DNA of 64,000 bases from Pisolithus tinctorius (lineage: Eukaryota > Basidiomycota > Agaricomycetes > Boletales > Pisolithaceae). Positions 1 to 13,844 of this stretch are shown here, one piece after another. Location of the stretch: positions 620,001-684,000 of the forward strand of contig JANFAH010000003.1 in the NCBI GenBank assembly GCA_024663395.1, written 5' to 3'. The first letter of the stretch is position 1. Every line of letters starts with the position of its first letter. Below the pieces are notes generated by a model that was not told the origin of the DNA, made no database searches, and was given only the letters and a program-made list of their open reading frames with translations. A program made the position numbers and the translations under genes.

Positions 1-942
1 AGGGACAGATATTGAGAAGATACGACCCGTTTCGTCGAGGTCCCAGGCTTAAGTACGGCTTTGATATCCATTGACAGGCATGATGATAGTGGTTCCCAAG
101 GTATGTTCAACGCAATCCCCTCTCAATGACAAGCGCGTCTCAGCCACCGCTACGGCAGAAACCCGTCCCCTGTGAAGAATGACCAATGGTTCTTACCCTT
201 GAATCACCAACCCTGACGCCTCGAAATCATAAATGCGACTTTCTGACATACCTGTTCCCACCGCCGCCCGCCGCCGCTGGACCCAAGTTATGCCAGAACG
301 GTCAGAGGCATTATGCGAGAATCCATATACACTCTGTTACAACTCACAAGATGTATTTCGCTTCCTGTCGAGGATGCGCTCGGGGGCACTCGGGGTGCGT
401 GAATTCTGACATATCTTTCGGAAGACGAGCTCGGATTGGATAGTGTCTACAACAGTGTAACCTTGAGGAAGTTTTGTATTAGATCGCGTCCACTGAACGA
501 CGCAGACCTGTGAGGCATGGCCTTGAATAAAAGCGGCAAGACAGCGCTCGTAATGTCGCAGTGATCATACCAGAGACCGCCAGTGGCTGCGAACAGTCTG
601 TGCCAATGGTCAGTGTGGGTCAGTGTCACCCCATTTTAACTGCTGCTTCCCAGAAAACAACGGACGATCGTTGCTAGTGGGGCTCCCCCCCAGAGAATCC
701 TAACTCCGCCCTCACCTTTCCGTCGCCGTACAATGCGCGATTGTCGGGTGTGTTTGCGAAGCAGCTGGATGTTACGAATATCAAGCATCTATGTATGTGC
801 ACGATCTCCGGGACATAATAGTGTTGCCAGACAGCAGTATCTTCAAGAGCATTGCAACCCACGTTCTAAATGACCCAAAGGCAAACCTGATATCTGTGCC
901 CCACAAATCTCTGAGCGCGCTATGCGACGGAGTAAGTCCTGA
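1..942. other. Unique host DNA without an assignable gene
   Basis: CpG content and composition match the neighbouring host genes rather than the repeats. Short open frames exist on both strands (plus 791-1003, minus 447-629), and a plus-strand stretch from about 680 reads like coding sequence after a possible splice acceptor. I could not join them into a gene model or recognise a family. It may hold the 3' end of a gene entering from the left. Confidence 0.4.
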
Positions 943-1710
943 TCATCGCAGGGACGCTAAATATTGCTGTTTCGAGGTTCATAAAAATTTAAGTGACAAC
1001 TGAGAACTCGTTGACCCTCATCACTTACCGTTTCAGCATTGGCCACAGCTGCCGTGAACAGAGCAACCTGTTTCCAGCATTCCAATGGTGTCGATTCGTT
1101 CGACCTTTTTGTCGAAGTAAGACTTTGTAGGCACAAACGCATGTGAAAGTAACGAACGAGAGACATACCTATAACACGATACGACCGCATCACCTGCCTC
1201 CTTCACTGAGGGAAAGTCAACGAGCTGACGTCGCGCTTGGTATCTATCCACTTTCGCCCTAATCTCCTCCAAATCACCAATGAGCGTCGCGCTGTTCTTC
1301 GGCGGCGCTTCGCCTTCACCCTGAGGAACGCCGCCGCCATCTCCCGAAACCGAGTCAATCTCACGGTCGAGGTTTTCTCTCTCCAGAACCCGCTGAATTT
1401 CCTGCTGCACTTTTTCCTCTTCCGCACGAAGTGTTTGTATCTCGGCTTGGATGCGTGATCGTATGTGGTTGTCCAGGGCGGATTGCCGTTCTGGTGTCGT
1501 CTCCGGTGATGCCACACGGTCTGAGAGATAGTCCACTACATCCTGAGAGAACTTTTTGTCGTCCAAAGAGGGCAGTAAGAGTAAGAGAACACGGGCTAGC
1601 TGGTAAGAAGGGAATGAATGGCGGGTTTTAATAAGACATACCTCTACGGGTGTTCCGCTGTGAATAACTTTTGGCGCAGCAGCGTCTGTTTTAGACTGGG
1701 AAGCACCCAT
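943..1710 (-). CDS. MIC19: MICOS complex subunit Mic19-like protein (DUF1690/AIM13 family)
   Basis: Model: complement(join(943..966,1029..1104,1169..1551,1642..1710)), 183 aa, introns of 62, 64 and 90 bp, all GT-AG and in phase. Known role of the family: a peripheral inner-membrane component of the mitochondrial contact site and cristae organizing system, binding Mic60 and shaping crista junctions. Seen here: N-terminus MGASQSK, a typical N-myristoylation start shared by the family; a glutamate/arginine-rich coiled coil at about residues 50-95; and the C-terminal CHCH-like signature. In that signature the joined exons give VVSCYR (end of exon 2) then PLECWKQV (exon 3), placing the paired cysteines 13 residues apart. 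Length fits fungal Mic19 (about 180 aa). Taking exon 2 straight through would end in a spurious cysteine-rich tail, so the third exon is needed. Identification is from memory of the family. Confidence 0.8.
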
Positions 1711-1988
1711 TTTTGTATTTTAGGTTGTTATTGGGACACTACGAAAGTCCAAGGCTGACGGTTGTACTTGTCGGAACACATTCGTGCCATGTAGTAGCAC
1801 CTGCTAATTTTGGCTAACGAATCCAGACATCACGTGAAGCTTACGGACCCGAACGACTCCGCCGAAATTTTCAGTAGTCACAACGGCAGTACTAAACGGT
1901 GAAGGCTAAAATTGACGTATGTACAGCGGTATCTGCACAAAGACCTGCTATTCTCATGAGGAAACTTTTTTAACTCCTCAGAGAATAA
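1711..1988. other. Intergenic: Mic19 upstream region and helicase 3' flank
   Basis: The stretch separates the start of the Mic19-like gene from the stop of the DHX35-like gene; both lie on the minus strand. No further gene seen. It should hold the Mic19 promoter and the helicase 3' UTR; no clear TATA box or poly(A) signal was identified. Confidence 0.4.
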
Positions 1989-4964
<2,976 letters not shown>

Positions 4965-5030
4965 CGCAGTTGTCGACGTCAAAGTAGTTGTGTAGTTCGA
5001 GGTGCACGCGGGGTGTACACGAACCACAAC
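4965..5030. promoter_or_regulatory. Shared divergent promoter interval (DHX35-like / Mis14-like)
   Basis: Only 66 bp separate the two inferred start codons, which point away from each other. Both 5' UTRs and core promoters must overlap here or lie inside the neighbouring gene. No clear TATA box seen. Regulatory function is inferred from position only. Confidence 0.5.
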
Positions 5031-5803
5031 ATGGACGCCTGCAGGGAGGATCTGCCAAAGGTGTCGATCGAAACAGAACAAGATTGGAAACGTATCCAAA
5101 ACAACTTGTCCGAAGCTCTGTCGGCACGACTGGACAAGGAGCTCGAGTCGCGCGGAAACCCTGGTGACAAGGAGGCCATCTTACCGCACATCGACCAGGT
5201 GTGTATGCATGTCTCTGTTCTTGCCTATCTCTTGACATCGAGGAAGTAATAAAAGACAGTTTCTAGAGACGCTCTTCGACATAGCTCGTCCTAATTTACG
5301 TATCAATGGTCGGACGACGGACTCAGAACCAACTCAGGATGACGACGTAGAACCGTTTGACGAGGCATTGGATCGGTATATCTGGTCACTTTCCGACCAG
5401 AGATTAAAGTGGGACAAGGACGTCGCGGCGCGAAGGAGGACGCGTCCCAAAGAAATAGAGAGGCTGATATCTGACACCCTCGCTCAGCACGACTCGGCGG
5501 AGCTGGACGTGGCTCAGGAGGACCCAACGTATGATGTTCCAGGTACGTCATCTTACCCATCTCGGGGCTGCGAAGCGGGGCACTAACTCACGACCTTACG
5601 ACTTGTTAGACAAACCGTTCGACCTAGAGCCTCAGGAGGTGTTTAGTAGCGCGGCATCGCTTACAGCGCAGCTATCCCAGGTGAGTCTCGTGTCCGAGGA
5701 GTGTGCATGGTTCTCAAGCGTGTGCTAGTCGATATCCCTACAACACGAACGCGCCATAAGAGCAAAGTCGGTTTTCCAAGAAATAAATGTCCTCAAGTCA
5801 TGA
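5031..5803 (+). CDS. MIS14: Kinetochore protein Mis14/Nsl1 family (Mis12/MIND complex)
   Basis: Model: join(5031..5198,5260..5542,5610..5680,5729..5803), 198 aa; introns of 61, 67 and 48 bp with GTGTGT, GTACGT and GTGAGT donors. The family is a subunit of the four-protein Mis12 complex linking inner-kinetochore CENP-C to Ndc80 on microtubules. Seen here: an N-terminal helix (ETEQDWKRIQNNLSEALSARLD), then NLRINGR, then the family signature V-EPFDEALDRYI-SL followed by a K/R-rich helix (RRTRPKEIERLI) and a C-terminal coiled coil (ISLQHERAIRAKSVFQEI). Length fits the roughly 200-aa fungal homologues. Recognition rests mainly on the EPFDE-LD motif and its context, so the assignment is good but not certain. 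Confidence 0.7.
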
Positions 5804-8340
5804 GGATTGCCATCAAGAGACTCGCGCGTGCACGACCCAGAACATCGACAGGTTCATCGCGTTTTTTGCACCTGCCACACCTTCCCCTAGCGGTCGAACG
5901 TTGGTTGTCGATTCATCACTTGTTACCAGCTCAATTTGATGTTCACGCTTGGCTTGGCTCCTTCATGCCCACCAACTGGCTAGATGTTCATCATGCCAAG
6001 GGATTGACTTGGTATATAAATACGTAGTGTCGTTTATAATGTATGTTATACAATAGGACGTGGTGGCGAACTGCACCTATGCATTCTTGGGCAACTTAAC
6101 TTGAAGGGTACCTGCAAAGTCAGACAATAGGCGTCTGCGGATATCGCACGGATAATGCATACCAATGTGGAGGCGCAGTGACTTCCGGGGTAACGGTTCT
6201 AGGTAGTCCCATGCGCGAGAGGACACCGCGGATGATGCCCGCTGGGAATGCAGAAGCCTAGAGATGCTGTCGTCAAGGTTAAATTGAGGTGACACGTTTG
6301 GGCAGCCTTACCAGCTTGGCTCGTTTAATAGTTTCGGAACGACCCTCCCAAGATGATATACGAGTGAGTGGTTTGATCATGTTGTTTTGGAGTACGAATG
6401 CGCCATGTTGTAGGACGTGTCAGCAACACATGTAGCCGGCAAGGTTTGGGGGTGACTACGGGCGCGGTGATTTGTTCGTGGATTGTGTACTTAGCATGAG
6501 ATCTATGGTTCCTAGCAGGTGAACTTGATCGCGTCGAGCGAGTCAGCGAAGAGGGGTTAGTACTGTCAGTCTCGACACGATCTACACAGACAGATACATA
6601 TTATCAAGCGAAGAGGAGGCGGCGGAATGACATTTCCGCGTAGTTGGCCCTGCGTGCAATCCGATAACTTCTAGTCTGGACCGGATTCCCTCGTCCTCCT
6701 CGTCAATATATGAGTGCGGACGTGCAGTGCTGCTGCCCTGCTGCTGTCCTGTGGCTTTGCAACGAGGGGGGGCGGAGGCACGAACCGAGCTTGTGCCATT
6801 TCGTGTTCGATCTTGGTTGTGCGGGCTGCTGCTGCTGCTGCTGCAGAGAATGTCCAGAGTGCGTTGACTGCCTCGATGACGAGACAGTCCACAGTGGCGG
6901 TTCTGCTAGTGAGACTTATGTCGTGACGTGCTCGGCCCGGCGTCAAGCCCTAATTGGGCCGGGCCGAGCTGAGCCGTGAGGATTGCCTGTGGGCCCGGCT
7001 CCGGGATTAGTCAGCTGTGATGCTGTTGTCGTCAGTTGCCTGTGTCGAAGAGACTGGACGAGTTCACTCAGGAAGGGGGAAACGCAAGTCTTATATCGAA
7101 GGACAGGGCTACCTCGATATGTAACGAACGGCAATATGACGGAGGCTACCTTGCATCTTCTTAGTCCCTCTCTGAATCACCACATCCAAGTCTTTGACGC
7201 TCACAGTGGCACATCTTGAACATCAGTGCCGTTGTCGATACCATTTGGCAAGAGGAAACGATCGTCACCCAGCAACAATGGCGTCCCGTGTCGTTCGAAA
7301 AAGCTGCCAAATCCACTGTTGATGAGCCCTCTGGTGCACCGAAGACAACGTTCTCTCACCCACCTACTTTGCCACACCTGTCCCCCCTCTCTCCAACCAT
7401 TTTGTTTTCCTTCACTACCATCTCGCCAGCTATCCCACGACACACTCCCACTCTTATCTTTCGCCTGATCCACCGCCTGCTGCGAATGCAGATCGAGTCG
7501 AGTTGCCTCCTCGAGTCGAGCGTGTATCTCGCTCGTTTTCACGTCATGTTTCTCTCTTTTCGGAGTAGTGATACTCCTCGACGTCAGCTCCCTGTCAATA
7601 CTTAGTTCGTTCGAATTTATCTAGCGGCTCTGGACACATTCGCATTTTTGTAGGAAGGCCACATTCGAGGCCATGTTGTCGTATCATACGCATTCCAGGA
7701 TCGTTCTCCTCATTTTTCCGGTTTTAATCCTCCTCTCTGAATCCTTTCCAGGGACGCTTCAATTGCCAAATCGCGCATGGCCGTTGTGGAGATGGCCATT
7801 TTAGTGGTCAGAGGACTGTAGAGCACTTTTGTGTATAGTTCAGAATCAGGTGCTCCGATCAGGGGGATTCTTTTTCTCCGTGTTTGTCTAGGTATCCTTC
7901 GGCGTCTTCCGGAGGCTTATGTCGACTGCCTCCCTTCTCCCCCCCCAAGTGTTGCCTTTATGATGTCGTGTGGCCGTGTCTCGCCCATTTCGTCGCCGTT
8001 CCTCTCGCTTTTTGGGGATGTAATACTACTTGTCGAGAGATATGGAATGGTATATAGAAAATTGCATTTGCTGCAGCGGATCTGGAGATATTCACCGTTT
8101 TCCAGTTGGAGGCATCTTCGGACGGCTTTGCGAATATCTCGGGATCAGAGGCTCGGATTCACTCAGTTCTTTTTGCGCCGCATTCGTCGTATTTTCTGCT
8201 GCTGTTCCCTCTGGGCTCACGTTGTTTCGAGCACCTGTCATTGTTCGAGAGTCTTCCCCCCTCGCCATGGCACTACCTTGGATGGTGTCTGAGCTGTAGC
8301 TCCCCCGTTTTGTGGGCTGTTTTGGGAAGTAGTAATTCTT
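5804..8340. other. Host intergenic region, no supported gene
   Basis: About 2.5 kb with normal CpG content. Open frames at 7216-7605 and 7831-8292 have low-complexity, arginine/serine-rich translations without family resemblance or splice logic, and are probably chance. Contains a (CTG)6 run at 6826-6843 and a GC-rich GGGCCGGGCCGAGCTGAGCCG stretch near 6957. A TATA-like tatataaata occurs near 6013. No tRNA or other RNA gene recognised. Confidence 0.5.
6826..6843 (+). repeat. (CTG)6 microsatellite
   Basis: Six uninterrupted CTG units in non-coding host DNA, followed by CAG. Short and probably of no functional weight. Confidence 0.9.
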
Positions 8341-8869
8341 GACAAGGGCTTTTGAATAATCTATCTTACATCAAATGTAGGTAGTATGAAGCAAGCTGTG
8401 GCCTCAGGCTGAGCCGAGCCACGGCTTAGCTTTTTTAGGGGCTCATGGCTTGGCCCAAGGATTTCTGAGGAGTGAGCCCCAGAAACTGAGCCCAAGCCTT
8501 GGCTTTTAGGCTGAACTGAGCTGGCACAATTATTTAGAGTCTGTACAGTATGTTCATATAGTCTCACTACACTCTTTGACAATTCTACAGAGATATATTG
8601 GGTGATTAGTAAGAATGGTCAGAAATTGAAAGTTGACTGCCAAGTGCAATGCTCAGTGCTCAGCCATGGATGATGAAGAAGCACATCAATCATGAGAGCT
8701 CATATGAGAGAAGGTCCTTGTTGTTGTCCAGATTCTTACCAAACTAATGGTTGATCTCCTCTCTGGAGAGATCCCTAAGAATATATGGCCATACCACACA
8801 TTTGCACTTTCTGGAGAGGCTTGGTTGGCTCAACTGATCCTTGGTCACCCAGACCATATACATTGCAAG
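8341..8869. other. Transition from host DNA to repeat-rich DNA
   Basis: CpG becomes rare from about 8340. 8400-8520 carries imperfect inverted GAGCCGAGCC / GGCTTAGCT / GGGCTCATGG motifs that resemble a decayed terminal region of a DNA transposon, but no full element or target duplication can be defined. The rest shows nothing recognisable. Confidence 0.35.
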
Positions 8870-9585
8870 TGTCAAGTCTGGGCCTACTCCAACCAACTCT
8901 GATGCTAGACAAGGTCTGGAGAGAGGTTCAGAAACAAGTCTGACACAAAAGAACAGAACTCTGACTGGCAGAGTCACTGAGGTAAAGGTGGAGCAGAGTG
9001 AGGGTGTCAGATTTAGCTCATGTGCTACCCCCTTGCATGATCTCAGCCCTCATATTTCAGAGGTAGAGACCAGACAGAGAGTTGGAGGTAACTCTGACAG
9101 ACAGAAGACAGAGACAGAGAGAGTAGGAACTAAGTTGATATTCATACTGGAGAACAGCAGAGTATGGTACATGCTTTTATACTGCTACAGAGGTACAGTA
9201 ACTGGAATCAGAACTAACATACAGAGACTCATAAATTTTCAAGCAAAACTTCCTAGACAATGAATGAAGGGAAGATGGAGAACATATGATGGGTAACATA
9301 GAGCAGACCAAAAAGGAAACAGTCCAGGCACTGGACCATGCAGTGCATGTGCTGCAGAGTACCTGACTGTGTGCTATCAAGGAGAAGTCTGAAGGGAGGT
9401 CACATGACCTCTTAGATGATGGTCCACATGGTCCATCAGTAGCTGGCCACAAGTCCAACAGCAGTCAGGTTGGAGAAGGCTCATAAGTGACAGAGGGCAG
9501 GTGGAGTTGGTGTGGAGTGAGTGAATGACTGGCAGAGAAGGGTGCAGAGTGAGTGGAGACTTAGGACAAATGCATGGTTGTAACA
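8870..9585 (-). repeat. LTR of family A (3' LTR of element A)
   Basis: 716 bp, starting TGTCAAGTCTGG and ending GGTTGTAACA. Homologous to the CpG-rich solo LTR at 43451-44164 and to the LTR at 40648-42083; differences from the CpG-rich copy are mostly C-to-T or G-to-A at CpG. On the minus strand it holds a TATAAAAG box near 9175 and, about 30 nt downstream, the inferred transcript 5' end (complement of 9138-9148). Confidence 0.85.
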
Positions 9586-9782
9586 GTGCCCCCCCCCCCT
9601 AGGGCCTGAACCCTTGAAGGCTGCATGTTCAGAATGAGATCAACATGAGTTGATCATTTTGAAACTGTTTGATGCCTCAAGGACAATGGCTTTAGCCATG
9701 GTGGAGCTCCATTGGAGTTCAAAGAACTGCTTAAAAACACATGTTAGGGCACAGACCCTTTGTACCTTTCCCCCCCACCATC

Positions 9783-11026
9783 ATGTCTTTCCAGCATGAG
9801 AACATAACCCCCCAACCAACCCCAGGCCACTCCTGTGACTACTCCCAAGTTGCAGATGATGCACTGGTCATCCTCACTGATGACTCAACTGACACTGAGT
9901 GGGAGAAGACCATGGAGAAGGCATGCTGATGAGAGGAGAATGAGTGGAGGGAGAGAGAGCACAAGGCCAAGCATGAGGAGGCCAAGAGGTGGAAGGTGGA
10001 GGAGGAGCAGCTGGAGGTGGAGTGGAGGAAGAGAGTGGAAGAGGAAGCTCAGAGGAAGAGAGTGGTGGAGATGGAGGAGGCCTGAAAGAAGAAGGCAGCA
10101 GAAGAGGAGGCAGAGAGGCAGAGGCTGAGGTCTCAGGAGAGGGCCCAGGCCAGGCAGGACAAGGCCATGCAGAGGTGAGTGGCAGAGTACAGTGAGTCAG
10201 GTGGAGCTGACTCATATTTTTTTATTTTATTTTACCTCTTTCAGGTTAAGTGGTGCAGTGTATGATGTTAACACTGCCCAGAGGGTCCCTGGGACCTCTG
10301 TGGTAGTCACCATGACCAGGAGGCCTCCCTGCACTTGCTGTGTAGTGAGTCTGATGGCAGGGCAGTGTGAGCCAGGGCAAGGTAAGACCAGGGCCTGCAT
10401 GCCTTGTCACAACAAAAAGAAAACCTGTAGCTGGATGCAGGAAGAGGCAATGGTGGGGCCCTCATGGAAGAGGGCAGGGATGGGGAGCTCCTGAGGGGAG
10501 AAAAAGAAGAAACCATGAGGGAAGGGGAAGTCAAGAGTGACAGATGGAAGAGGCAGATGACAAGCAGGAGGTAGGTGGAGAGGATGAGGAGGAGCCAGAA
10601 ACCCTGCATGAGAGACCCTCAGGGGTGGGGGCCTCCTCATGGTGGGCAGAGTGGGAGTGGGAGCAGCTGCTGCAGGCCATGGAAAGGTATGTGGAGGCAC
10701 ACAAGAGGGCCACAATGGCCTTCAAGAGGATGGCAGTGGCAGCAGAGCAGATGGTGGAGGCAGCAGAGAGGACAGCTGATGAGTGGGGAGCATACTGCAC
10801 ATGGGTGGAGTGGGCAGAGCTGAGGAGGAGGGATGACATGTGCAAGGCCAGGATGGCTGAGCTCAAGTGCATGGGAAGGGGTTGGAAGAGGCCACAGTCA
10901 GAGGCAGTGGAGGGCAAGGCAGATGAAGGTGTGGATGGGGACAATGAGGAAGAGGAGGAAGTCAGAGGAGAGCAGGAAGGCAGTGAAGGGCAGGAGGGTG
11001 GTGGAGGACATGTGATGGAGGAGTAG
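9783..11026 (+). pseudogene. Antisense accessory gene of element A (Zn-cluster/coiled-coil protein, broken)
   Basis: Begins ATGTCTTTCCAGCATGAG at 9783, in the position and orientation of the accessory genes of elements B, C1, C2 and E: opposite to gag-pol, between pol and the 3' LTR. The first part is highly charged (glutamate/arginine-rich coiled coil) with in-frame stops near 9928 and 10083. A likely intron precedes the zinc cluster at 10330-10428, whose cysteines read CX2CX8CX9CX2CX6C, close to a GAL4-type binuclear cluster. The last part, 10544-11026, stays open and ends GHVMEE. Function unknown. DNA binding is suggested by the cysteine spacing only. Confidence 0.6.
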
Positions 11027-11206
11027 AGTATTTTTCTCTCTCTTTTTTTTTTGTCTTGTACTACTATGAAATAGACTTGTGATTTTTTTTTTTTACTTTG
11101 TGACTTTGAGAAGTGAGGTGGACAAGTGGAGAAAATTCTAAGGTACTTAAGGTAGTATGGTAAGGGGCAGAGTTGGCCTGTAGGGGAGGGTTATATGGGT
11201 GGAGTA

Positions 11207-13844
11207 CTACAGAAGAGGTTGATACAGGCCAGGTTTGTGTGGATAGCATTCATGGAAAGTGGAGATGATGTCAGAGGCATGATCCAACTCAGTTGTGAGC
11301 AACCAAGAGGTTTCTTCATTGGTGTTTTTGTAACCAGCCCAGCAGACAAGGTATAACAGTTGACAGTGGTCCACCTTAGAGTTGAGTATCTCTGACACTT
11401 TGTACTCAAGGCCACCATTGATATTGACTGGTGGAGGCAGAGGTTGTTGTCAGTTTGGGAAGGGGTTAGCTGCTGCAGTTTCCAGTTGTGAGACATGGAA
11501 GACCAGGTGTACTGAGTGCATAGAGTCAGGGAGCTTAAGGGTGATGGAGTGCATGCTTGGCCTGGCCAAGATGGTGAACAGACCTAAGTACTTTTCAGAG
11601 AGTTTTTCCAAGGGATGAGTGGAGTGGAAGTACCTGGCTTTGACATAGGCCTGTTCTCTGACCTTGAACTCAGGTGGAGGTATATGTTTGGCATCTGCTG
11701 GACCCTGGCAGTGCTGCTGTGCAGCAGACATTTTGGAATGGAGGAAGTCATGAAGGGCAGAAAGCTTGATGACATAGTCATGAGCCCATGGAGAGGTGAA
11801 GTCTTGGTCAGGGACCACAGACAAGTTTGGATGGTATCCCTTGTTAGTGAAGAAGGGAGAAACTCTGGTAGTTGCACTTGGTGCATTGTTGAAGGTGAAC
11901 TCCACTGTCAGGAATGATAATTGAGGACTGAGGATGGGGTGGGATCTAAGAGGGAGAAAGTAGGACCAAAGGGAAGATGGGGTGGGAGACTGTCTAGGGC
12001 AGTCTGGGGCAGTCTTAACTTGTTCTTGTCTTTGGGGGTAACTTGTCTACTGGTAAAAACTTACAGTATGAACAAACTGTAAGTAAGTGCTGACTAAGCA
12101 CACAAAAAGTGAACTATACTACTCAAGTATAGTACCCACAACAGTAGGTAACAAAACAATAAAACAAATAAAATAGAAATTAATATCCAATCCCATAGTA
12201 AGGAGATCTCTCTCCTTACACTGCTAGGGGCAAAAGCTCAGCCCAGTTGTCTTGTTGGTAATTACAGTAGACATGGAGGTACTGCTCAAGGGTCTGGTTT
12301 GTCTGCTCAGTCTGGCCATTGCCTTCTGGGTGGTAACCTGAAGTGAAGTGAAGACACATATCAAGGGCCTTTCCTAGGGAGCAGAAGAAGTGAGAGACAA
12401 ACTCAGGACCTCTGTTGGAGGTGACATTAGCAGGTACCCCATGCTTGGAGAAGATGTGGGTAAGGAAGAGCTTAGCAAGTTTGGTGGAGGTGATGGAATC
12501 ATGGGTGGGGATGAACACCACTTGCTTTGAGAGGCAGTCCACCACCACAAGGATGGTGGAGTAACCATCAGAGTTGGGGAGGTGTTTGATGAAGTCCATG
12601 GAGATGGAGTTCCAAGGTCTCTCTGGGACAGGGAGTTGCTTCAGTAGACCATAGGGGTGGTGACATGGAGTTTTGCTCCATCCACAAGCAGTGCAGGACC
12701 TGACATACTCTTTCATGTCAGAGCAGAGGTTAGGCCACATATAGTCCCTGTGGACAAGTTCTAGGGTGTGGTTTTGCCCAAAATGGCCTGCTAGAGGGTG
12801 GTCATGCTTGAACTGAAGCACTCAAAGGTGGAGATCATCAATGTCAGGGACAAAGATGTGACTGTCAAGGCAGAGTAGACCATTGGAGTCCAGGGACCAC
12901 TGAGGCTTAGTCAGAGTTGGGAGATGGCTGGCAGAGACAGGGTTGGAGGGTAAGGCAGAGATGATGTCAGAGTGCAAGCATTCAACATCAAAGACCATGG
13001 CAGTGTGGAGCACAGGTGCCATGAGGGTAGTGGTATGGAGGGACGACATGAGCTGTTCCTGTGTAAACATGGGGCAGAGATTGTGAGGATTTACCTGTGT
13101 GTAGTCCCTATCCCCCCCTTTTGGGTAGATGTCCCAACAGCACATAAGTGCATCAGGCTTGGCTCCTAAGCAGCCAGGTCAGAAGTGGATAGAGAGATTA
13201 AACTGGGAAAGGTACTCTGACCAGCAGGCCTGTCGATGGGTGAGAACCTTAGAAGTAGAAAATTACTCAAGGTTTTTGTGGTCTGTCACCATGTCGACAG
13301 GCAAGGTGGAACCTTCTAGGTAATGCTGCCAATGGCAGAAGGCCTCAAAGATAGCCAACAGCTCCTTGTCATGGATATCATAGTTGAGTTCTGGCATGGT
13401 CATGGTGCAGGAGTAGAAAGCAACTGGGTGGAGTTCACCATCAGAGCAGGTGAGTGACAAAATGCCAGCAATGGCATAGTCAGAGGCATTGGTTTCAACT
13501 GTAAGTGGAGCATCAGGAACCCAGTGAGTGAGAACAGGAGCAGAGCTGAAGGCATCCTTGAAGCAGAGGAAGGCAGAGCAGCACTCCTCAGAAAAGTTCC
13601 AAGGGGTGCCCTTTCATGTGAGGCAAGTGAGTGGGACAATGATGTTGGAGTAGTTATTAATGAATCATCTATAGAAATTTGTGAAGCTGAGGAAGGACTG
13701 GATGTCTTGCACCTTCTGTGGCTCATGCCAGTCACAGACTGCCTGAACTTTCTTGGCAGACATGGTGAGACTGGAGGGAGAGAGAATGTAGCCAAGGTAC
13801 TCAACAGAGTTGGAGTGGAACTCACACTTCTCCAGCTTGGCATA
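11207..13844 (-). pseudogene. Element A pol fragment: RT end, RNase H, integrase, chromodomain
   Basis: In minus-strand order: RT thumb (YAKLEKCEFHSNSVEYLGY, 13730-13855), RNase H (ETNASDYAIAGILSL-like, near 13440-13500, and DHKNLE), integrase zinc finger and catalytic core (HDHPLAGHFGQNHTLEL; SMDFIKHLP; TSNRGPEF; HPEGNGQTEQTNQTLEQYL, 12216-12821), then a GPY/F-like module and a C-terminal chromodomain (YLVCWAGYKNTNEETSWLL, 11207-11398). Several frameshifts. The second catalytic Asp of the integrase is Asn here (TSN for TSD). Interrupted by a 311-315 bp LTR-like insertion at 11906-12220. Confidence 0.8.
11906..12220. repeat. LTR-like insertion in element A pol
   Basis: About 315 bp starting TGTCAGGAATG and ending CTCTCCTTACA, splitting the integrase between LLPLA and EFxxNNAPS. 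The direct repeat CACTG occurs at both junctions (11903-11907 and 12219-12223), overlapping the presumed termini, so the exact target duplication is unresolved. The opposite strand reads TGTAAGGAG...CCTGACA. No coding sequence. Confidence 0.55.

Larger units (their letters stand above)
8870..13844 (-). mobile_element. Element A: truncated, CpG-depleted Ty3/Gypsy chromovirus
   Basis: Left end is the 3' LTR (8870-9585), followed inward by a C-rich complement of a polypurine tract (9588-9600), an antisense accessory gene (9783-11026) and the 3' part of pol (11207-13844, minus). The 5' half (5' LTR, gag, protease, most of RT) is missing because a Tc1-like transposon begins at a TA at 13843. Nearly all CpG is gone. 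The 5 bp left of the LTR are GCAAG; the matching right flank is not in the window. Confidence 0.8.

Noticed and set aside
186..443. 85-codon plus frame near the left edge
   Set aside because: No recognisable domain and no splice-supported continuation.
7831..8292. 153-codon plus frame in host DNA
   Set aside because: Composition is poor (arginine, serine, phenylalanine and cysteine rich), there is no family resemblance, and overlapping frames of similar length exist; probably chance.
9874..10215. Minus-strand proline/serine-rich frames opposite the accessory genes (also 10407-10944 and 52364-52940)
   Set aside because: These are shadows of the glutamate/arginine-rich accessory gene in the opposite strand.
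11903..12223. Certain CACTG target duplication for the insertion in element A
   Set aside because: The repeat overlaps the presumed TG/CA ends, so either the ends or the duplication is wrong; left unresolved.
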